From assembly GCA_902587155.1 (NCBI GenBank), contig CACIKE010000001.1:1-64000 (forward strand): a DNA stretch of 64,000 nt. Reading direction: 5' to 3'. How positions within the stretch are numbered: position 1 is the first letter of the stretch; the number at the start of each line of letters is the position of its first letter. Origin of the DNA: an uncultured Pelagibacteraceae bacterium. Lineage in GTDB: Bacteria; Pseudomonadota; Alphaproteobacteria; Pelagibacterales; Pelagibacteraceae. The position numbers and the translations under genes were made by a program. This document shows, piece by piece, positions 43,553 through 53,364 of this stretch. Below the pieces are notes generated by a model. It worked only from the letters and a program-made list of their open reading frames with translations, made no database searches and was not told the origin of the DNA.

Positions 43553-44170
43553 TTATCTTGAGTAATATTCAATTACCAAGTTTGGCTCCATTACTATAGG
43601 ATAAGGAACTTCTTCAAATTTTGGAATTCTGACAAACTTAAATTTTTTGTTTTTTTGATCTAATTGAATATATTCAGGAGCTTCTCTCTCTTTACTCGCT
43701 AAAGCTATATCAATGATTGCAAGTTGTTTGGATTTATCTCTTATTTCAATGCTATCTTCCTCTTTAACCAAGTAACTAGAAATATTCACTTTTTTTCCAT
43801 TAACTTTAACATGTCCGTGGTTGATTAACTGTCTAGCGGAAAAAATCGTTGTAGCAAACTTTGCTCTATAAATCACTGCATCTAGTCTTCTCTCTAAAAG
43901 ACCAATTAAATTTTCACTGGTATCTCCTTTAAGCATAGAAGCCTTTTTATAAATATTTCTAAACTGTCTCTCATTAATGTTTCCATAATAAGCTTTAAGT
44001 TTTTGTTTTGCTTGTAGTTGGATACCATAGTCTGAAGGTTTACCTTGTTTAGTTTGACCATGCTGACCTGGTCCGTAAGCTCTTTTATTGAATGGGCTTT
44101 TAGGTCTACCCCACAGGTTAACTTTAAGTCTTCTATCAACTTTATGTTTAGAGTTAATTCTTTTTGTCAT
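43553..44170 (-). CDS. rpsD: 30S ribosomal protein S4
   Basis: The 205-residue protein has the S4 N-terminal domain ([11 protein letters not shown]) and the S4 RNA-binding domain ([34 protein letters not shown]). S4 nucleates assembly of the 30S 5' domain. It stands outside the alpha operon, as in other alphaproteobacteria, convergent with grxD by three bases. ORFs at 43906 and 44045 are shadows. Confidence 0.98.
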   Translation of the reverse strand: MTKRINSKHKVDRRLKVNLWGRPKSPFNKRAYGPGQHGQTKQGKPSDYGIQLQAKQKLKAYYGNINERQFRNIYKKASMLKGDTSENLIGLLERRLDAVIYRAKFATTIFSARQLINHGHVKVNGKKVNISSYLVKEEDSIEIRDKSKQLAIIDIALASKEREAPEYIQLDQKNKKFKFVRIPKFEEVPYPIVMEPNLVIEYYSR

Positions 44171-44210
44171 TTGATATTGGGTCTTATAAACTTACTCTTT
44201 TGTTTGTCAA

Positions 44211-44924
44211 TCAACGTTTTTTACCTAAACTTGCGAATACACCTGATAATATACGTGTTTCTTTATCAGATAAATCCATTTTATAAAAAATATTTCTCAG
44301 GTTCTCAAGCATTTTGGGTTTCTTTTCCTTGGGTCTAAAAAAATTTATTTCATCTAAATTTTTAATGCAAAGACTTAACATTGATTGAATTTCTTTTTTA
44401 TTAGCTGATTTGATTTTTTTTGATCTTTTAAATGGAGTATTTTTTAGTTTGATTATGCTAGATACGTATTGAGCAATAATAATCAGACTATGGGATAAAT
44501 TCAAAGATTTAAAATCAGGGTTAGTAGGTATTTGCAAAGTATAATTAGCATAACTGATTTCATCATTTGATAAGCCTGACGCCTCCGAACCAAATAAAAA
44601 ACCAATCTTTTTTTTAAAATTTATTCTTTTTAAATCGTCTAACTTTATATGTTTGACATTTTTATTTCTAAATCTCGCAGAAGTGGCGATAACAATATCA
44701 ATTTTGCTTATTGCATCTTCTAAATTATCATAATTTTTGCTTTGTTTGATAACATCTTTAGCTCCAACCGATGTAGCTAGAATTTTATCATTTGGAAAAA
44801 TAGGTTTTGGGTTTACCAAAATCAATTTATTAAAATCAAAATTTTTAACTGCTCTGGCGCAGGCACCAATATTTTCTGATAATTGAGGTTTGTGAAGAAT
44901 AAATGAGATATTATATTTGCTCAT
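44211..44924 (-). CDS. trmJ: tRNA 2'-O-methyltransferase TrmJ-like
   Basis: The 237-residue SPOUT protein has LHKPQLSENIGACARAVKNF at its start, FLFGSEASGLSNDE at about 108, and LNLSHSLIIIAQYV at 140. A C-terminal extension typical of TrmJ, which methylates ribose 32 of tRNAs, is present (about 170-237). It follows cimA directly (no gap). Confidence 0.88.
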   Translation of the reverse strand: MSKYNISFILHKPQLSENIGACARAVKNFDFNKLILVNPKPIFPNDKILATSVGAKDVIKQSKNYDNLEDAISKIDIVIATSARFRNKNVKHIKLDDLKRINFKKKIGFLFGSEASGLSNDEISYANYTLQIPTNPDFKSLNLSHSLIIIAQYVSSIIKLKNTPFKRSKKIKSANKKEIQSMLSLCIKNLDEINFFRPKEKKPKMLENLRNIFYKMDLSDKETRILSGVFASLGKKR

Positions 44925-46526
44925 TTATTTGCTTGCAGGTGCATTATCTTTAAATAATTTATAATCCAAACTATCAATTAATGCTTTGAACGAAGCTTCG
45001 ATAATGTTTGTGGAGACACCGATAGTAAACCAATTTTTTCCTTGAGAATCTGTGCTTTCAATTGAAACTCTTGTAACAGCTTCAGTTCCTGTATTTAAAA
45101 TTCTTACTTTATAGTCTACCAGTTTTAAATCTTTTAAATATTTTGAGTATTTTGCTAGTCTATCAACGTTTTGTCTGATGGCATTATCTAAAGCATTTAC
45201 TGGACCATTCCCTTCTCCTTCACACATAATCTTTTCTCCATCAACTTCTAACTGAGCTTTTGCAGAGGAAACTATTTCGCCAGAATTATTTTTTTTTACT
45301 GAAACATCATATTCATTAATAGAAATATATCTTGGTATTTCTCCAATTATTCTCCTTGCTAATAATTCAAATGATGCATCGGCACCATCATAACTATAAC
45401 CAATGAATTCTCTGTCTTTTACTTCATCTAATAATTTTTTAATTTTTGGATCATTTTCTTGAATATCAATTTTAATACTTTTTAATCTAGAGATAATATT
45501 TGACTTTCCTGATTGATCAGAAACAACAATATTTCTTGTGTTACCAACTTCCTCTGGATTGATGTGTTCATAAGTTTTTGGATCTTTTTGTACAGCAGAT
45601 ACATGCAATCCTCCTTTATGTGAAAAAGCTGCTGCGCCCACATATGGTAAATGTTGGTTTGGTTTTCTATTTAAAATTTCATCTAAAAGTCTTGAACAAT
45701 CAGTCAAATTTTTAATGTTTTTTGATTTTATTCCAATTTCAAATTGAGATGAAAAATCATTCTTTAAAAAAAATGTTGGTATTAACGACATTAAATTTGC
45801 ATTTCCACATCTTTCACCCAATCCATTTATAGTGCCCTGGATTTGTCGAACACCAGACAATACTGCTGCTAATGAATTAGCAACCGCGTTACCAGTATCA
45901 TTATGTGCGTGAATTCCCAAGTTTTTTCCTGGTACTACTTTTGTAACCTCACTAACTATCTGTGTAACTTCATGTGGAAGTGTACCTCCATTTGTATCAC
46001 ATAATATCACCCACCTTGCACCTTGCTCATATGCAGCCTTAATACATGAGAGTGCATATTTTGGATTTGCTTTATAACCATCAAAAAAATGCTCTGCATC
46101 GAACATGAATTCTTTTTTTGCTTTAACAAAATGTTTTGCACTTTCAGAAATATTATCTAAATTTTCTTCATTGGTAATTCCTAAAGCAACATCGACATGA
46201 AAATCCCAAGACTTACCAACTAAACATACTGCAGAGGTATTAGAGTTCATGATTGCAGATAAACCAGTATCATTTTCTGCACTTCGTCCAGACCTTTTCG
46301 TCATTCCAAAAGATGTTAGTTTTGAATTTTTAAAATCGTGTTTCTTTTGAAAAAATTCTGTGTCGGTTGGGTTAGCCCCGGGCCAACCTGCTTCAATGTA
46401 ATCCACACCCAAGTTGTCTAAAGCTAAAGCAATTTTTTCTTTGTCTTCCAAAGAAAAATCGACTCCTTGCGTTTGAGCTCCATCTCTTAGAGTTGTATCA
46501 AATATGTATAATCTTTCTTTGCTCAT
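44925..46526 (-). CDS. cimA: (R)-citramalate synthase
   Basis: The 533-residue protein has the DRE-TIM motif FDTTLRDGAQ and an HAHNDTGNAVAN metal site. A C-terminal LeuA-type regulatory domain is present (about 400-520). Citramalate synthases keep DGAQTQGV after the catalytic Arg, which separates them from LeuA. The enzyme makes citramalate from pyruvate and acetyl-CoA, a threonine-independent route to isoleucine. It overlaps cysS by four bases. Confidence 0.88.
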   Translation of the reverse strand: MSKERLYIFDTTLRDGAQTQGVDFSLEDKEKIALALDNLGVDYIEAGWPGANPTDTEFFQKKHDFKNSKLTSFGMTKRSGRSAENDTGLSAIMNSNTSAVCLVGKSWDFHVDVALGITNEENLDNISESAKHFVKAKKEFMFDAEHFFDGYKANPKYALSCIKAAYEQGARWVILCDTNGGTLPHEVTQIVSEVTKVVPGKNLGIHAHNDTGNAVANSLAAVLSGVRQIQGTINGLGERCGNANLMSLIPTFFLKNDFSSQFEIGIKSKNIKNLTDCSRLLDEILNRKPNQHLPYVGAAAFSHKGGLHVSAVQKDPKTYEHINPEEVGNTRNIVVSDQSGKSNIISRLKSIKIDIQENDPKIKKLLDEVKDREFIGYSYDGADASFELLARRIIGEIPRYISINEYDVSVKKNNSGEIVSSAKAQLEVDGEKIMCEGEGNGPVNALDNAIRQNVDRLAKYSKYLKDLKLVDYKVRILNTGTEAVTRVSIESTDSQGKNWFTIGVSTNIIEASFKALIDSLDYKLFKDNAPASK

Positions 46527-47866
46527 TTAAATTTCCAGAGTGTTTTACCATCTTTATCTTCTATTAAAACACCTTTGTCCAAGAGCTCATCTCTAATTCT
46601 ATCAGCTTCTTTATAGTTTTTATTTTCTCTAGCTTTGTCTCTTAAACTAAGCATATTTTCAATTTCAGACTCGGTTATAGATACTCTTTTCTTTTTAAAT
46701 TCATTCCATTGCTCGCCAGTTTCATTCATCAAACCAACAAATTTGCATGCCGAAACAAATAAGTCTGTGTTTTCTCCTTTGTTAGCTTTTTCGAATAACT
46801 TATGAAGGTTGGCGATATATCCAGGTGTATTTAAATCCTCATAAAGTGGTTTTAGAATTTCATCTGAAACTTTGACAGATTTAAGATCAGATGAATATAC
46901 TTTATACCACTTATCTAGAGTACTTTCACAATCACTTAATAATTTGTCGTTCCAATCTAATGGTTGCTTATAGTGTGCACTCATTAAAGCCAATCTGATT
47001 ATTTGGCCACTAATCTTATCTCTAAAATCTTTTATTTTTAAAATGTTACCTTGTGACTTAGCCATTTTTTCATTAGACATAGTGATAAAAGCATTGTGCA
47101 CCCAATAATTTGCAAAAACTTTTGTATCATTGGCACATCTAGATTGAGCTATTTCATTTTCATGATGAGGGAAAATAAGATCTATACCTCCACCATGAAT
47201 ATCAAATTCATTTCCTAAGAACTTTTTTGACATAGCTGAACACTCTAAATGCCATCCTGGTCTACCTTTGCCCCAGGGTGAATCCCAAGCAGGTTCATCA
47301 TTATTTGATGGTTTCCACAGAACAAAGTCCTCAGAATTTTTTTTATTTTCACTGATTTCTACTCTAGATCCAGCGATTAAATCGTCTAAATTTTTATTTG
47401 ATAATTTTCCATACTCAGGAAATTTTTTAACCTCAAAATAAACATGCTTATTATTTTCATACGCAAATCCTTTTTTAATTAAATCGTTTATCATTTCAAT
47501 CATAAGCTCAATATGTTCAGTTGCTTTTGGCTGATGAGTAGGATTTTCACAATTTAAAAACTCACAATCTTTAAAAAAACTTGTAGTTACTTTTTCAGTG
47601 AGTTCTTTTGTAGAAATTTTTTGCTCTTGTGAGGATTTAATTATTTTATCATCAATATCAGTTATATTTCTCACATATGTCACCGTGGGATATTCGTTTT
47701 TTAATAATTTAAATAAAATATCAAAAATTACTAAGGGTCTTGCATTTCCTATATGAGGATCATCATAAACTGTAGGTCCACAAACGTACATTCCAACATT
47801 TTTTTTTTCTTTTGGAACAAAGTGTTCTTTTTTATTGCTTAAATTATTTGTTAAAAAAATATCCAT
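46523..47866 (-). CDS. cysS: Cysteinyl-tRNA synthetase
   Basis: The 447-residue class I synthetase has the zinc/Cys start CGPTVYDDPHIGNARP (HIGH variant HIGN), WHLECSAMS, GIDLIFPHHENEIAQ and KMAKSQGN (KMSKS variant). The length is normal. It is coupled to cimA through an ATGA-type overlap. Confidence 0.98.
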   Translation of the reverse strand: MDIFLTNNLSNKKEHFVPKEKKNVGMYVCGPTVYDDPHIGNARPLVIFDILFKLLKNEYPTVTYVRNITDIDDKIIKSSQEQKISTKELTEKVTTSFFKDCEFLNCENPTHQPKATEHIELMIEMINDLIKKGFAYENNKHVYFEVKKFPEYGKLSNKNLDDLIAGSRVEISENKKNSEDFVLWKPSNNDEPAWDSPWGKGRPGWHLECSAMSKKFLGNEFDIHGGGIDLIFPHHENEIAQSRCANDTKVFANYWVHNAFITMSNEKMAKSQGNILKIKDFRDKISGQIIRLALMSAHYKQPLDWNDKLLSDCESTLDKWYKVYSSDLKSVKVSDEILKPLYEDLNTPGYIANLHKLFEKANKGENTDLFVSACKFVGLMNETGEQWNEFKKKRVSITESEIENMLSLRDKARENKNYKEADRIRDELLDKGVLIEDKDGKTLWKFK

Positions 47867-47917
47867 ATCAGCTGATTAAGAAATATACCTTATTTAATGA
47901 TTTGTTAATCTAATTGA

Positions 47918-48655
47918 TTAACTAGGAATCTTGCAAACTGGAATTGGCTCCATTTTATGCAAGTTTTGATTTCTAATTTTTTCGTATTGTTCTCTGTGAG
48001 GCGAATTTGGGTTGCCCATTGCGTCTTCAAGTTCTGAATAATTGAATCCTAATTGACCTTCATCTGTTCTTCCATCATCCCATAATCCATCGGTTGGTGG
48101 AGCGTCAATAATTTCTTTTAATATACCTAATTCTTTGCCAAGTTCCCATACTTCTGTTTTATTACAATCTGCTATAGGAGATATATCAACGCCACCGTCT
48201 CCATATTTTGTATAAAAACCTACTCCAAAATCCTCTACTTTATTTCCTGTTCCAACTACAATACCTTTGTTTGCTGCTGCAACTTGATAAAGAGTAGTCA
48301 TTCTAAGTCTAGCTCTAGAGTTAGCAAATCCGTGTTCATTATCAAATTTATTTAGGGTTGTTGAAAATGTTTCAAAAAGTTTATCTAAACTTAAAGTATG
48401 CGCTTCAACATTTTTAAAATTTTTTACCAACCATTGTTGATGCTTCAAACTAAGATCATGTTGATTTTCTTTTTGTTTAATCGGCATGGTTAAAACAATA
48501 GTTTTAATTCCTGTCATTGCACTCAGAGTGCTTGAAACAGATGAATCTATACCACCAGATATTCCAATGACTAATGATTGTGCCTTACTTGGCATTTGAT
48601 CAACGTATGTTTTAATCCAATTTGAGATAAATTTTACTTTTTCAGACGTGTTCAT
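47918..48655 (-). CDS. nadE: NAD synthetase, ammonia-dependent type
   Basis: The 245-residue protein has the PP-loop ISGGIDSSVSS and GTGNKVEDFGVGFYTKYGDGG, as in NadE. It has no nitrilase domain, so ammonia is the direct nitrogen donor. It lies 38 bases below the DAHP synthase gene. Confidence 0.95.
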   Translation of the reverse strand: MNTSEKVKFISNWIKTYVDQMPSKAQSLVIGISGGIDSSVSSTLSAMTGIKTIVLTMPIKQKENQHDLSLKHQQWLVKNFKNVEAHTLSLDKLFETFSTTLNKFDNEHGFANSRARLRMTTLYQVAAANKGIVVGTGNKVEDFGVGFYTKYGDGGVDISPIADCNKTEVWELGKELGILKEIIDAPPTDGLWDDGRTDEGQLGFNYSELEDAMGNPNSPHREQYEKIRNQNLHKMEPIPVCKIPS

Positions 48656-48693
48656 AACAAATATCTAACTATCTTAAATTTTTATGCAATAGC

Positions 48694-50079
48694 TTAAGAT
48701 GCCGCTTGAATAGCATTTTTAGAATAGCTGCTATTCTTTTTAATCTCATCAGAAATTAAAAAGGCTAATTCCAGAGCCTGGTCTGAATTCAATCTTGGGT
48801 CACAATGAGTGTGATATCTACTCGATAAATCAGCATCAGATATTTTTCTAGCTCCACCTGTACACTCTGTCACATCTTGGCCAGTCATTTCAACATGTAA
48901 ACCACCTGCGTATGATCCCTCAGACTGATGGACACCAAAAACATTTTTGACCTCATTAACTACATTGTTAAATGGTCTCGTTTTAAAACCAGTAGTTGAT
49001 ACAATTGTATTCCCATGCATTGGATCACATGACCAAATAACATTTAGACCTTCTTTTTTAATTCGTCTAATTAACTTTGGTAAAAACTTTTCTACATTTT
49101 GATGACCAAATCTTGAGATTAAAGTTATTTTACCTTTTTCATTTTTTGGATTTAATACTTCACAAATTTTTGCAATCTCCTCAGGTTTAGAAGTAGGACC
49201 ACACTTTATTCCAATAGGATTTTCTATTCCTCGACAAAATTCAACATGTCCACCATCTAACTGTCTTGTTCTATCACCAATCCAGACAAAATGAGCAGAT
49301 GTGTCGTGATACTCACCGGTAGTAGAGTCTACTCTAGTCATACTTTCCTCGAAGGGTAAGTGCAACGCTTCATGTGATGTCCAGAAATTAACAGTGTATA
49401 ATCTATTATTAAAGTCTGAAGTTATCCCACATGCTTCCATAAAAGCTAGTGCATCTGCAATTTTGTCCTCTAGATCTTTAAATTTTTTCGCTTGAGGACT
49501 TTTTTTAATATAATCTAAATTCCATAAATGAACTTTATTCAAATCTGCAAAACCACCTTTTGAAAATGCTCTAAGTAAATTAAGCGTTGAAGCTGATTGA
49601 GAATACGCTTTGTACATCCTTTTTGGATCAGGTCTCCTAGCTTTTTCGTTAAAGTCTATTGCATTAATGTTATCACCTAAGTAACTTGGTAATTCTACAT
49701 CACCTTGTTTTTCTGTTGGAGCACTTCTTGGTTTAGAAAACTGTCCAGCAATCCTTCCAAGTTTTACAATAGGTAAAGACGCAGAGTATGTCATCACCAA
49801 AGCCATTTGAAGAATTACTTTAAAAGTATCTCTTATATTGTCAGGATGAAATTCTGCAAAACTTTCGGCACAGTCACCGCCTTGCAATAAAAAAGCTTTG
49901 CCATCAACTACTTTAGATAATTGATCTTTTAAATGTCTTGTCTCACCTGCAAATACAAGTGGTGGAAATGTTTTTAATTTGTTTAAAACACTATTAAGCT
50001 CCTTCTCATCACCATACGTTGGTATGTGTTTAACAGGATACTTTCTCCAGCTATTTACTTTCCAATTTTTCATATTCAA
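48694..50079 (-). CDS. Class II (plant-like) DAHP synthase
   Basis: The 461-residue protein has LPPVFAGE-type FPPLVFAGETRHLKDQL, LLQGGDCAESF with the metal-binding Cys, IGIKCGPT, WSCDPMHGN, and GGLHVEMTGQDVTECTGG. These mark the class II family and not AroFGH of E. coli. It starts the shikimate pathway. The N-terminal region is short, so extra regulatory helices seem limited. Confidence 0.95.
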   Translation of the reverse strand: MNMKNWKVNSWRKYPVKHIPTYGDEKELNSVLNKLKTFPPLVFAGETRHLKDQLSKVVDGKAFLLQGGDCAESFAEFHPDNIRDTFKVILQMALVMTYSASLPIVKLGRIAGQFSKPRSAPTEKQGDVELPSYLGDNINAIDFNEKARRPDPKRMYKAYSQSASTLNLLRAFSKGGFADLNKVHLWNLDYIKKSPQAKKFKDLEDKIADALAFMEACGITSDFNNRLYTVNFWTSHEALHLPFEESMTRVDSTTGEYHDTSAHFVWIGDRTRQLDGGHVEFCRGIENPIGIKCGPTSKPEEIAKICEVLNPKNEKGKITLISRFGHQNVEKFLPKLIRRIKKEGLNVIWSCDPMHGNTIVSTTGFKTRPFNNVVNEVKNVFGVHQSEGSYAGGLHVEMTGQDVTECTGGARKISDADLSSRYHTHCDPRLNSDQALELAFLISDEIKKNSSYSKNAIQAAS

Positions 50080-50108
50080 CTCAAGATTGTTGTATCAGAG
50101 TTTTTCTA

Positions 50109-51929
50109 TTATTCAACGGTTACTGATTTAGCTAAATTTCTAGGCTTATCTATGTCAAATCCTTTTTTGAGGGCTGAATAATAAGCTAATTTTTGTAAAG
50201 GTATTGTTAAAAGAAAGGGTAAAAGATCATCATTAGCACTTTCAACTTCTATTTTTTCCCAAATATTTTCTGAAACCACCTCATCACTACTTTTATTTGT
50301 TACTAACAAAACTTTTGCTCCTCTTGCAATAACTTCCTGCATATTAGAAATAGTTTTTTTATAATAATTGTCTCTCGGCGCCAATACAACAACCGGCATT
50401 CCTTCTTCGATAAGAGCAAGTGGTCCATGCTTCATTTCACCGGCTGGATAGCCTTCAGCATGGATATAGGATAGTTCTTTTAATTTTAATGCACCTTCTA
50501 ATGCTATTGGAAAAGAAAAACCTCTTCCTAAAAACATTGAACCTTTAGCCTCATTAAACGTATTAGATATTGTCTGTATCTTATTATCAGTCAATAAAGT
50601 CTTTTCTGCTAATTTAGGAAGAGATTTAAGGTCTTTAAGTTTTTCATTAAATAACTCTTTTTTTAAATCTTTTCTTAATAATCCAATTTTTAAAGCTAAA
50701 ATGTATAATATAAGGATTTGACCCAAAAAGGCTTTGGTAGAGGCAACCCCTATCTCGGTCCCACAATGTATTGGTAAAACAAATTTAGAGTCTCTAGCAA
50801 TAGAACTCTCAATGACATTTACAACTGCACATGTTTTCATATCATTTTGATTACACAAATCTAATGCTGCATAAGTATCTGCTGTTTCACCAGATTGAGA
50901 TACAAATATATATAAAGTCTCTTTCTTAAATCTGTTTTTTCTATATCTAAACTCTGACGCAATATCTACATTAACATCTAATGAAGTTAATTCTTCGAAC
51001 CAGTATTTTGCAAGTAGACAAGAATGATAGGCTGTTCCACAACCAATTAAAGTTACTGAGGAAATTTCATTCATTTTCCAGGGAAAATTATAAATATTAA
51101 TATCATTATTTAATGTATCTACATATTCATTAATTCCATTTTTTAATGTTGTCGGTTGTTCCTCTATTTCTTTAGCCATGAAATGTTTGTAATCACCTTT
51201 GTCATATTTTTCATCTTCTAAAGATAATTCTAAAACTTTTTTATTTATCTTATCCCCTTCCTCATTAAAAAATTCAACGTGATCTTTTTTTATAATACAA
51301 AATTCGCCGTCATTAAGATAAGTAATCTTATTTGTCATCGCCTTCAGAGCGTATGAATCTGAACCTAAATAATTTTCATTTGGACCATATCCCACAGCTA
51401 ATGGAGATCCTCTTCTTGCACCAACAATTAAATCAGGTTGATCTTTAAATATTATACCTAGCGCAAAACTACCATGAAGAGATTTGAGAGTTTTTTTAAT
51501 TGAATTAACAATATTTTCCGTTTTTAAATTTTCTGTAATTAAATGTACGATTACTTCAGTATCAGTTTGTGATTTAAACTTATGTCCTTTACCTACTAAA
51601 AATTTTTTTAGTAATGTAGAATTTTCAATAATTCCATTATGAACTACAGAAACATTTAATGAAGAGTGAGGATGAGCATTAATACTATTTGGTAATCCAT
51701 GGGTAGCCCAACGCACATGTCCTATACCAATGGTTCCTTCCATTTTTTGAACTAATAGATTATTTTCAAGATTATCAACTCTGCCTTCAGATTTAACTTC
51801 ATTAATTTCATTGTTTGAAAGCGTCGCTATACCTGCTGAATCGTATCCTCTGTATTCTAATTTTTTTAAAGAGCTGATAATTGTTGATGAAACAGGTCTA
51901 TTACTATTTATTCCAATAATGCCACACAT
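50109..51929 (-). CDS. glmS: Glutamine-fructose-6-phosphate aminotransferase
   Basis: The 606-residue protein starts MCGIIGI with catalytic Cys2 and has GHVRWATHG. Two SIS domains follow (SQSGETADTYAAL, EGALKLKELSYIHAEG). It ends KSVTVE, standard for GlmS. It makes glucosamine-6-phosphate for peptidoglycan and LPS. It is two bases below the GlmU-like gene. No glmS ribozyme-like leader fits in that gap. Confidence 0.98.
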   Translation of the reverse strand: MCGIIGINSNRPVSSTIISSLKKLEYRGYDSAGIATLSNNEINEVKSEGRVDNLENNLLVQKMEGTIGIGHVRWATHGLPNSINAHPHSSLNVSVVHNGIIENSTLLKKFLVGKGHKFKSQTDTEVIVHLITENLKTENIVNSIKKTLKSLHGSFALGIIFKDQPDLIVGARRGSPLAVGYGPNENYLGSDSYALKAMTNKITYLNDGEFCIIKKDHVEFFNEEGDKINKKVLELSLEDEKYDKGDYKHFMAKEIEEQPTTLKNGINEYVDTLNNDINIYNFPWKMNEISSVTLIGCGTAYHSCLLAKYWFEELTSLDVNVDIASEFRYRKNRFKKETLYIFVSQSGETADTYAALDLCNQNDMKTCAVVNVIESSIARDSKFVLPIHCGTEIGVASTKAFLGQILILYILALKIGLLRKDLKKELFNEKLKDLKSLPKLAEKTLLTDNKIQTISNTFNEAKGSMFLGRGFSFPIALEGALKLKELSYIHAEGYPAGEMKHGPLALIEEGMPVVVLAPRDNYYKKTISNMQEVIARGAKVLLVTNKSSDEVVSENIWEKIEVESANDDLLPFLLTIPLQKLAYYSALKKGFDIDKPRNLAKSVTVE

Positions 51930-51931
51930 AA

Positions 51932-52555
51932 TTATTTAGATTTTCTTTTATAATTTTTTACCTCTAGTTGTTGGCTTCTAGTGAGCGCTAGAGATTTTTT
52001 ACTTACATTCCTAGTAATTACTGATCCTGCTCCAACTATACTATTTTCTGCAAGTGTAATTGGAGCTACTAAAGAAGAATTAGAGCCAATAAAAACATTA
52101 TCTTTTATTTTTGTTTTATTCTTTTTTATTCCATCATAATTACAGGTAATTGTTCCTGCTCCAACGTTAACTGATTTACCAATTGAAGTGTCACCAATAT
52201 AAGTTAAATGATTTACCTTAGATTTTTTTCCAAGAGTGCTTTTTTTAATTTCAACAAAGTTTCCAATTTTAGACCCTTCCTTTAAAGTGGTACCAGGTCT
52301 TATTCGTGCATAAGGACCTATTTCAACTTTATTTTCAATTTTACAACTCTCTAAATGACTGAAAGATTTAATAGTAACATTGTTACCGATTTTCACTTTT
52401 GATCCAATAACTACATATGGTTCTATGGTCACATTTTTTCCAATTTTCGTATCTTTAGAAAAATAGATTGTTTCTGGAGCAATCATATTTACTTTAGATT
52501 TTAAGAATTTTATTCTCAGTGAATTTTGTGTTTTATATTTATCTAATTGTTTCAT
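51932..52555 (-). CDS. Stand-alone GlmU acetyltransferase half
   Basis: The 207-residue protein matches the C-terminal half of GlmU: linker arm ([19 protein letters not shown]), a left-handed beta-helix with repeated I/V hexapeptides, [34 protein letters not shown], and [13 protein letters not shown]. No uridylyltransferase domain (LAAGxGTRM) precedes it. It should acetylate glucosamine-1-phosphate. The break sits exactly at the domain border, and glmS adjoins, so it looks like a real split. Confidence 0.88.
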   Translation of the reverse strand: MKQLDKYKTQNSLRIKFLKSKVNMIAPETIYFSKDTKIGKNVTIEPYVVIGSKVKIGNNVTIKSFSHLESCKIENKVEIGPYARIRPGTTLKEGSKIGNFVEIKKSTLGKKSKVNHLTYIGDTSIGKSVNVGAGTITCNYDGIKKNKTKIKDNVFIGSNSSLVAPITLAENSIVGAGSVITRNVSKKSLALTRSQQLEVKNYKRKSK

Positions 52556-52626
52556 CTAGAAAATTACTTACATTAAGTATATATCTTTCTTAATTCACAA
52601 AATATTTCTTAAAAATACTTTTATTG

Positions 52627-53310
52627 ATGAAACAAATTTTTACAATTCTTTTTGATTTGGATGGCACTTTAGTGGATACAGCTCCTGACTTAATGAGAGC
52701 CCATAATCATGTTATGAGTAAATTTGGATATCCAACCAAGTCTACCGAGGAAATAAGAAACTTAGTGGGTCAAGGCGCTGGTGCAATGCTTGGTCGCTCT
52801 ATATGGGGTCAGGCAAAAAAAGAATTTGGAAAAGTCCAAGATGAAAAAATTAAAAAAGAAATGGTTAAAGAGTTTGTAGAGTATTACGGAAAAAATATTG
52901 TAAATGAAAGTAAATTAATTGATGGAGTTAAAGATTTTTTAATATGGTCGAAAGAAAAAAAAATTTCAATGGGTGTTTGCACAAATAAACAAGAACATCT
53001 AGCAATTGATCTTTTAAAAAAAATTGGAATTTATGATTTTTTTGAATATGTAGCAGGTCACAATACATTTGATTATTGTAAACCTGATCCAAGACACTTA
53101 ACGTCTGTAGTTGAAATTTTAGATGGGGATCTTAAAAAAACATTAATGATTGGCGATAGTGAAACAGATGCTAACGCCGCAAAAGCTGCTGGAATTCCAG
53201 TTATTTTACTTGAGGATGGTTATACGGAAAAAAATACAACTGAAATTTACCATAATCACTTAATAAAAGACTTCATTGGTATTGAAAAAATTGTAACAAA
53301 ATATCTTTAA
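52627..53310 (+). CDS. HAD-IA phosphatase, phosphoglycolate phosphatase-like
   Basis: I use the ATG at 52627 and not the TTG just before it, giving 227 residues. Motifs are FDLDGTLVDTAPDL, CTNKQ, KPDP and GDSETDANAAKAAG, as in Gph. It would remove phosphate from 2-phosphoglycolate formed by DNA repair or oxygenase side reactions. Substrate is inferred only. Confidence 0.85.
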   Translation: MKQIFTILFDLDGTLVDTAPDLMRAHNHVMSKFGYPTKSTEEIRNLVGQGAGAMLGRSIWGQAKKEFGKVQDEKIKKEMVKEFVEYYGKNIVNESKLIDGVKDFLIWSKEKKISMGVCTNKQEHLAIDLLKKIGIYDFFEYVAGHNTFDYCKPDPRHLTSVVEILDGDLKKTLMIGDSETDANAAKAAGIPVILLEDGYTEKNTTEIYHNHLIKDFIGIEKIVTKYL

Positions 53311-53352
53311 TATTGATTATTTTTTTTTAACTATTAGAACAGTTTTCAATTA

Positions 53353-53364
53353 GGAGTTATTTTG
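53353..53364 (+). promoter_or_regulatory. Shine-Dalgarno and TTG start of prpD
   Basis: TAGGAG ends five bases before TTG at 53362, and no in-frame ATG lies nearby that would keep the conserved N-terminus. Clear GGAG sites are rare in this window, so the TTG start is credible. Confidence 0.55.
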
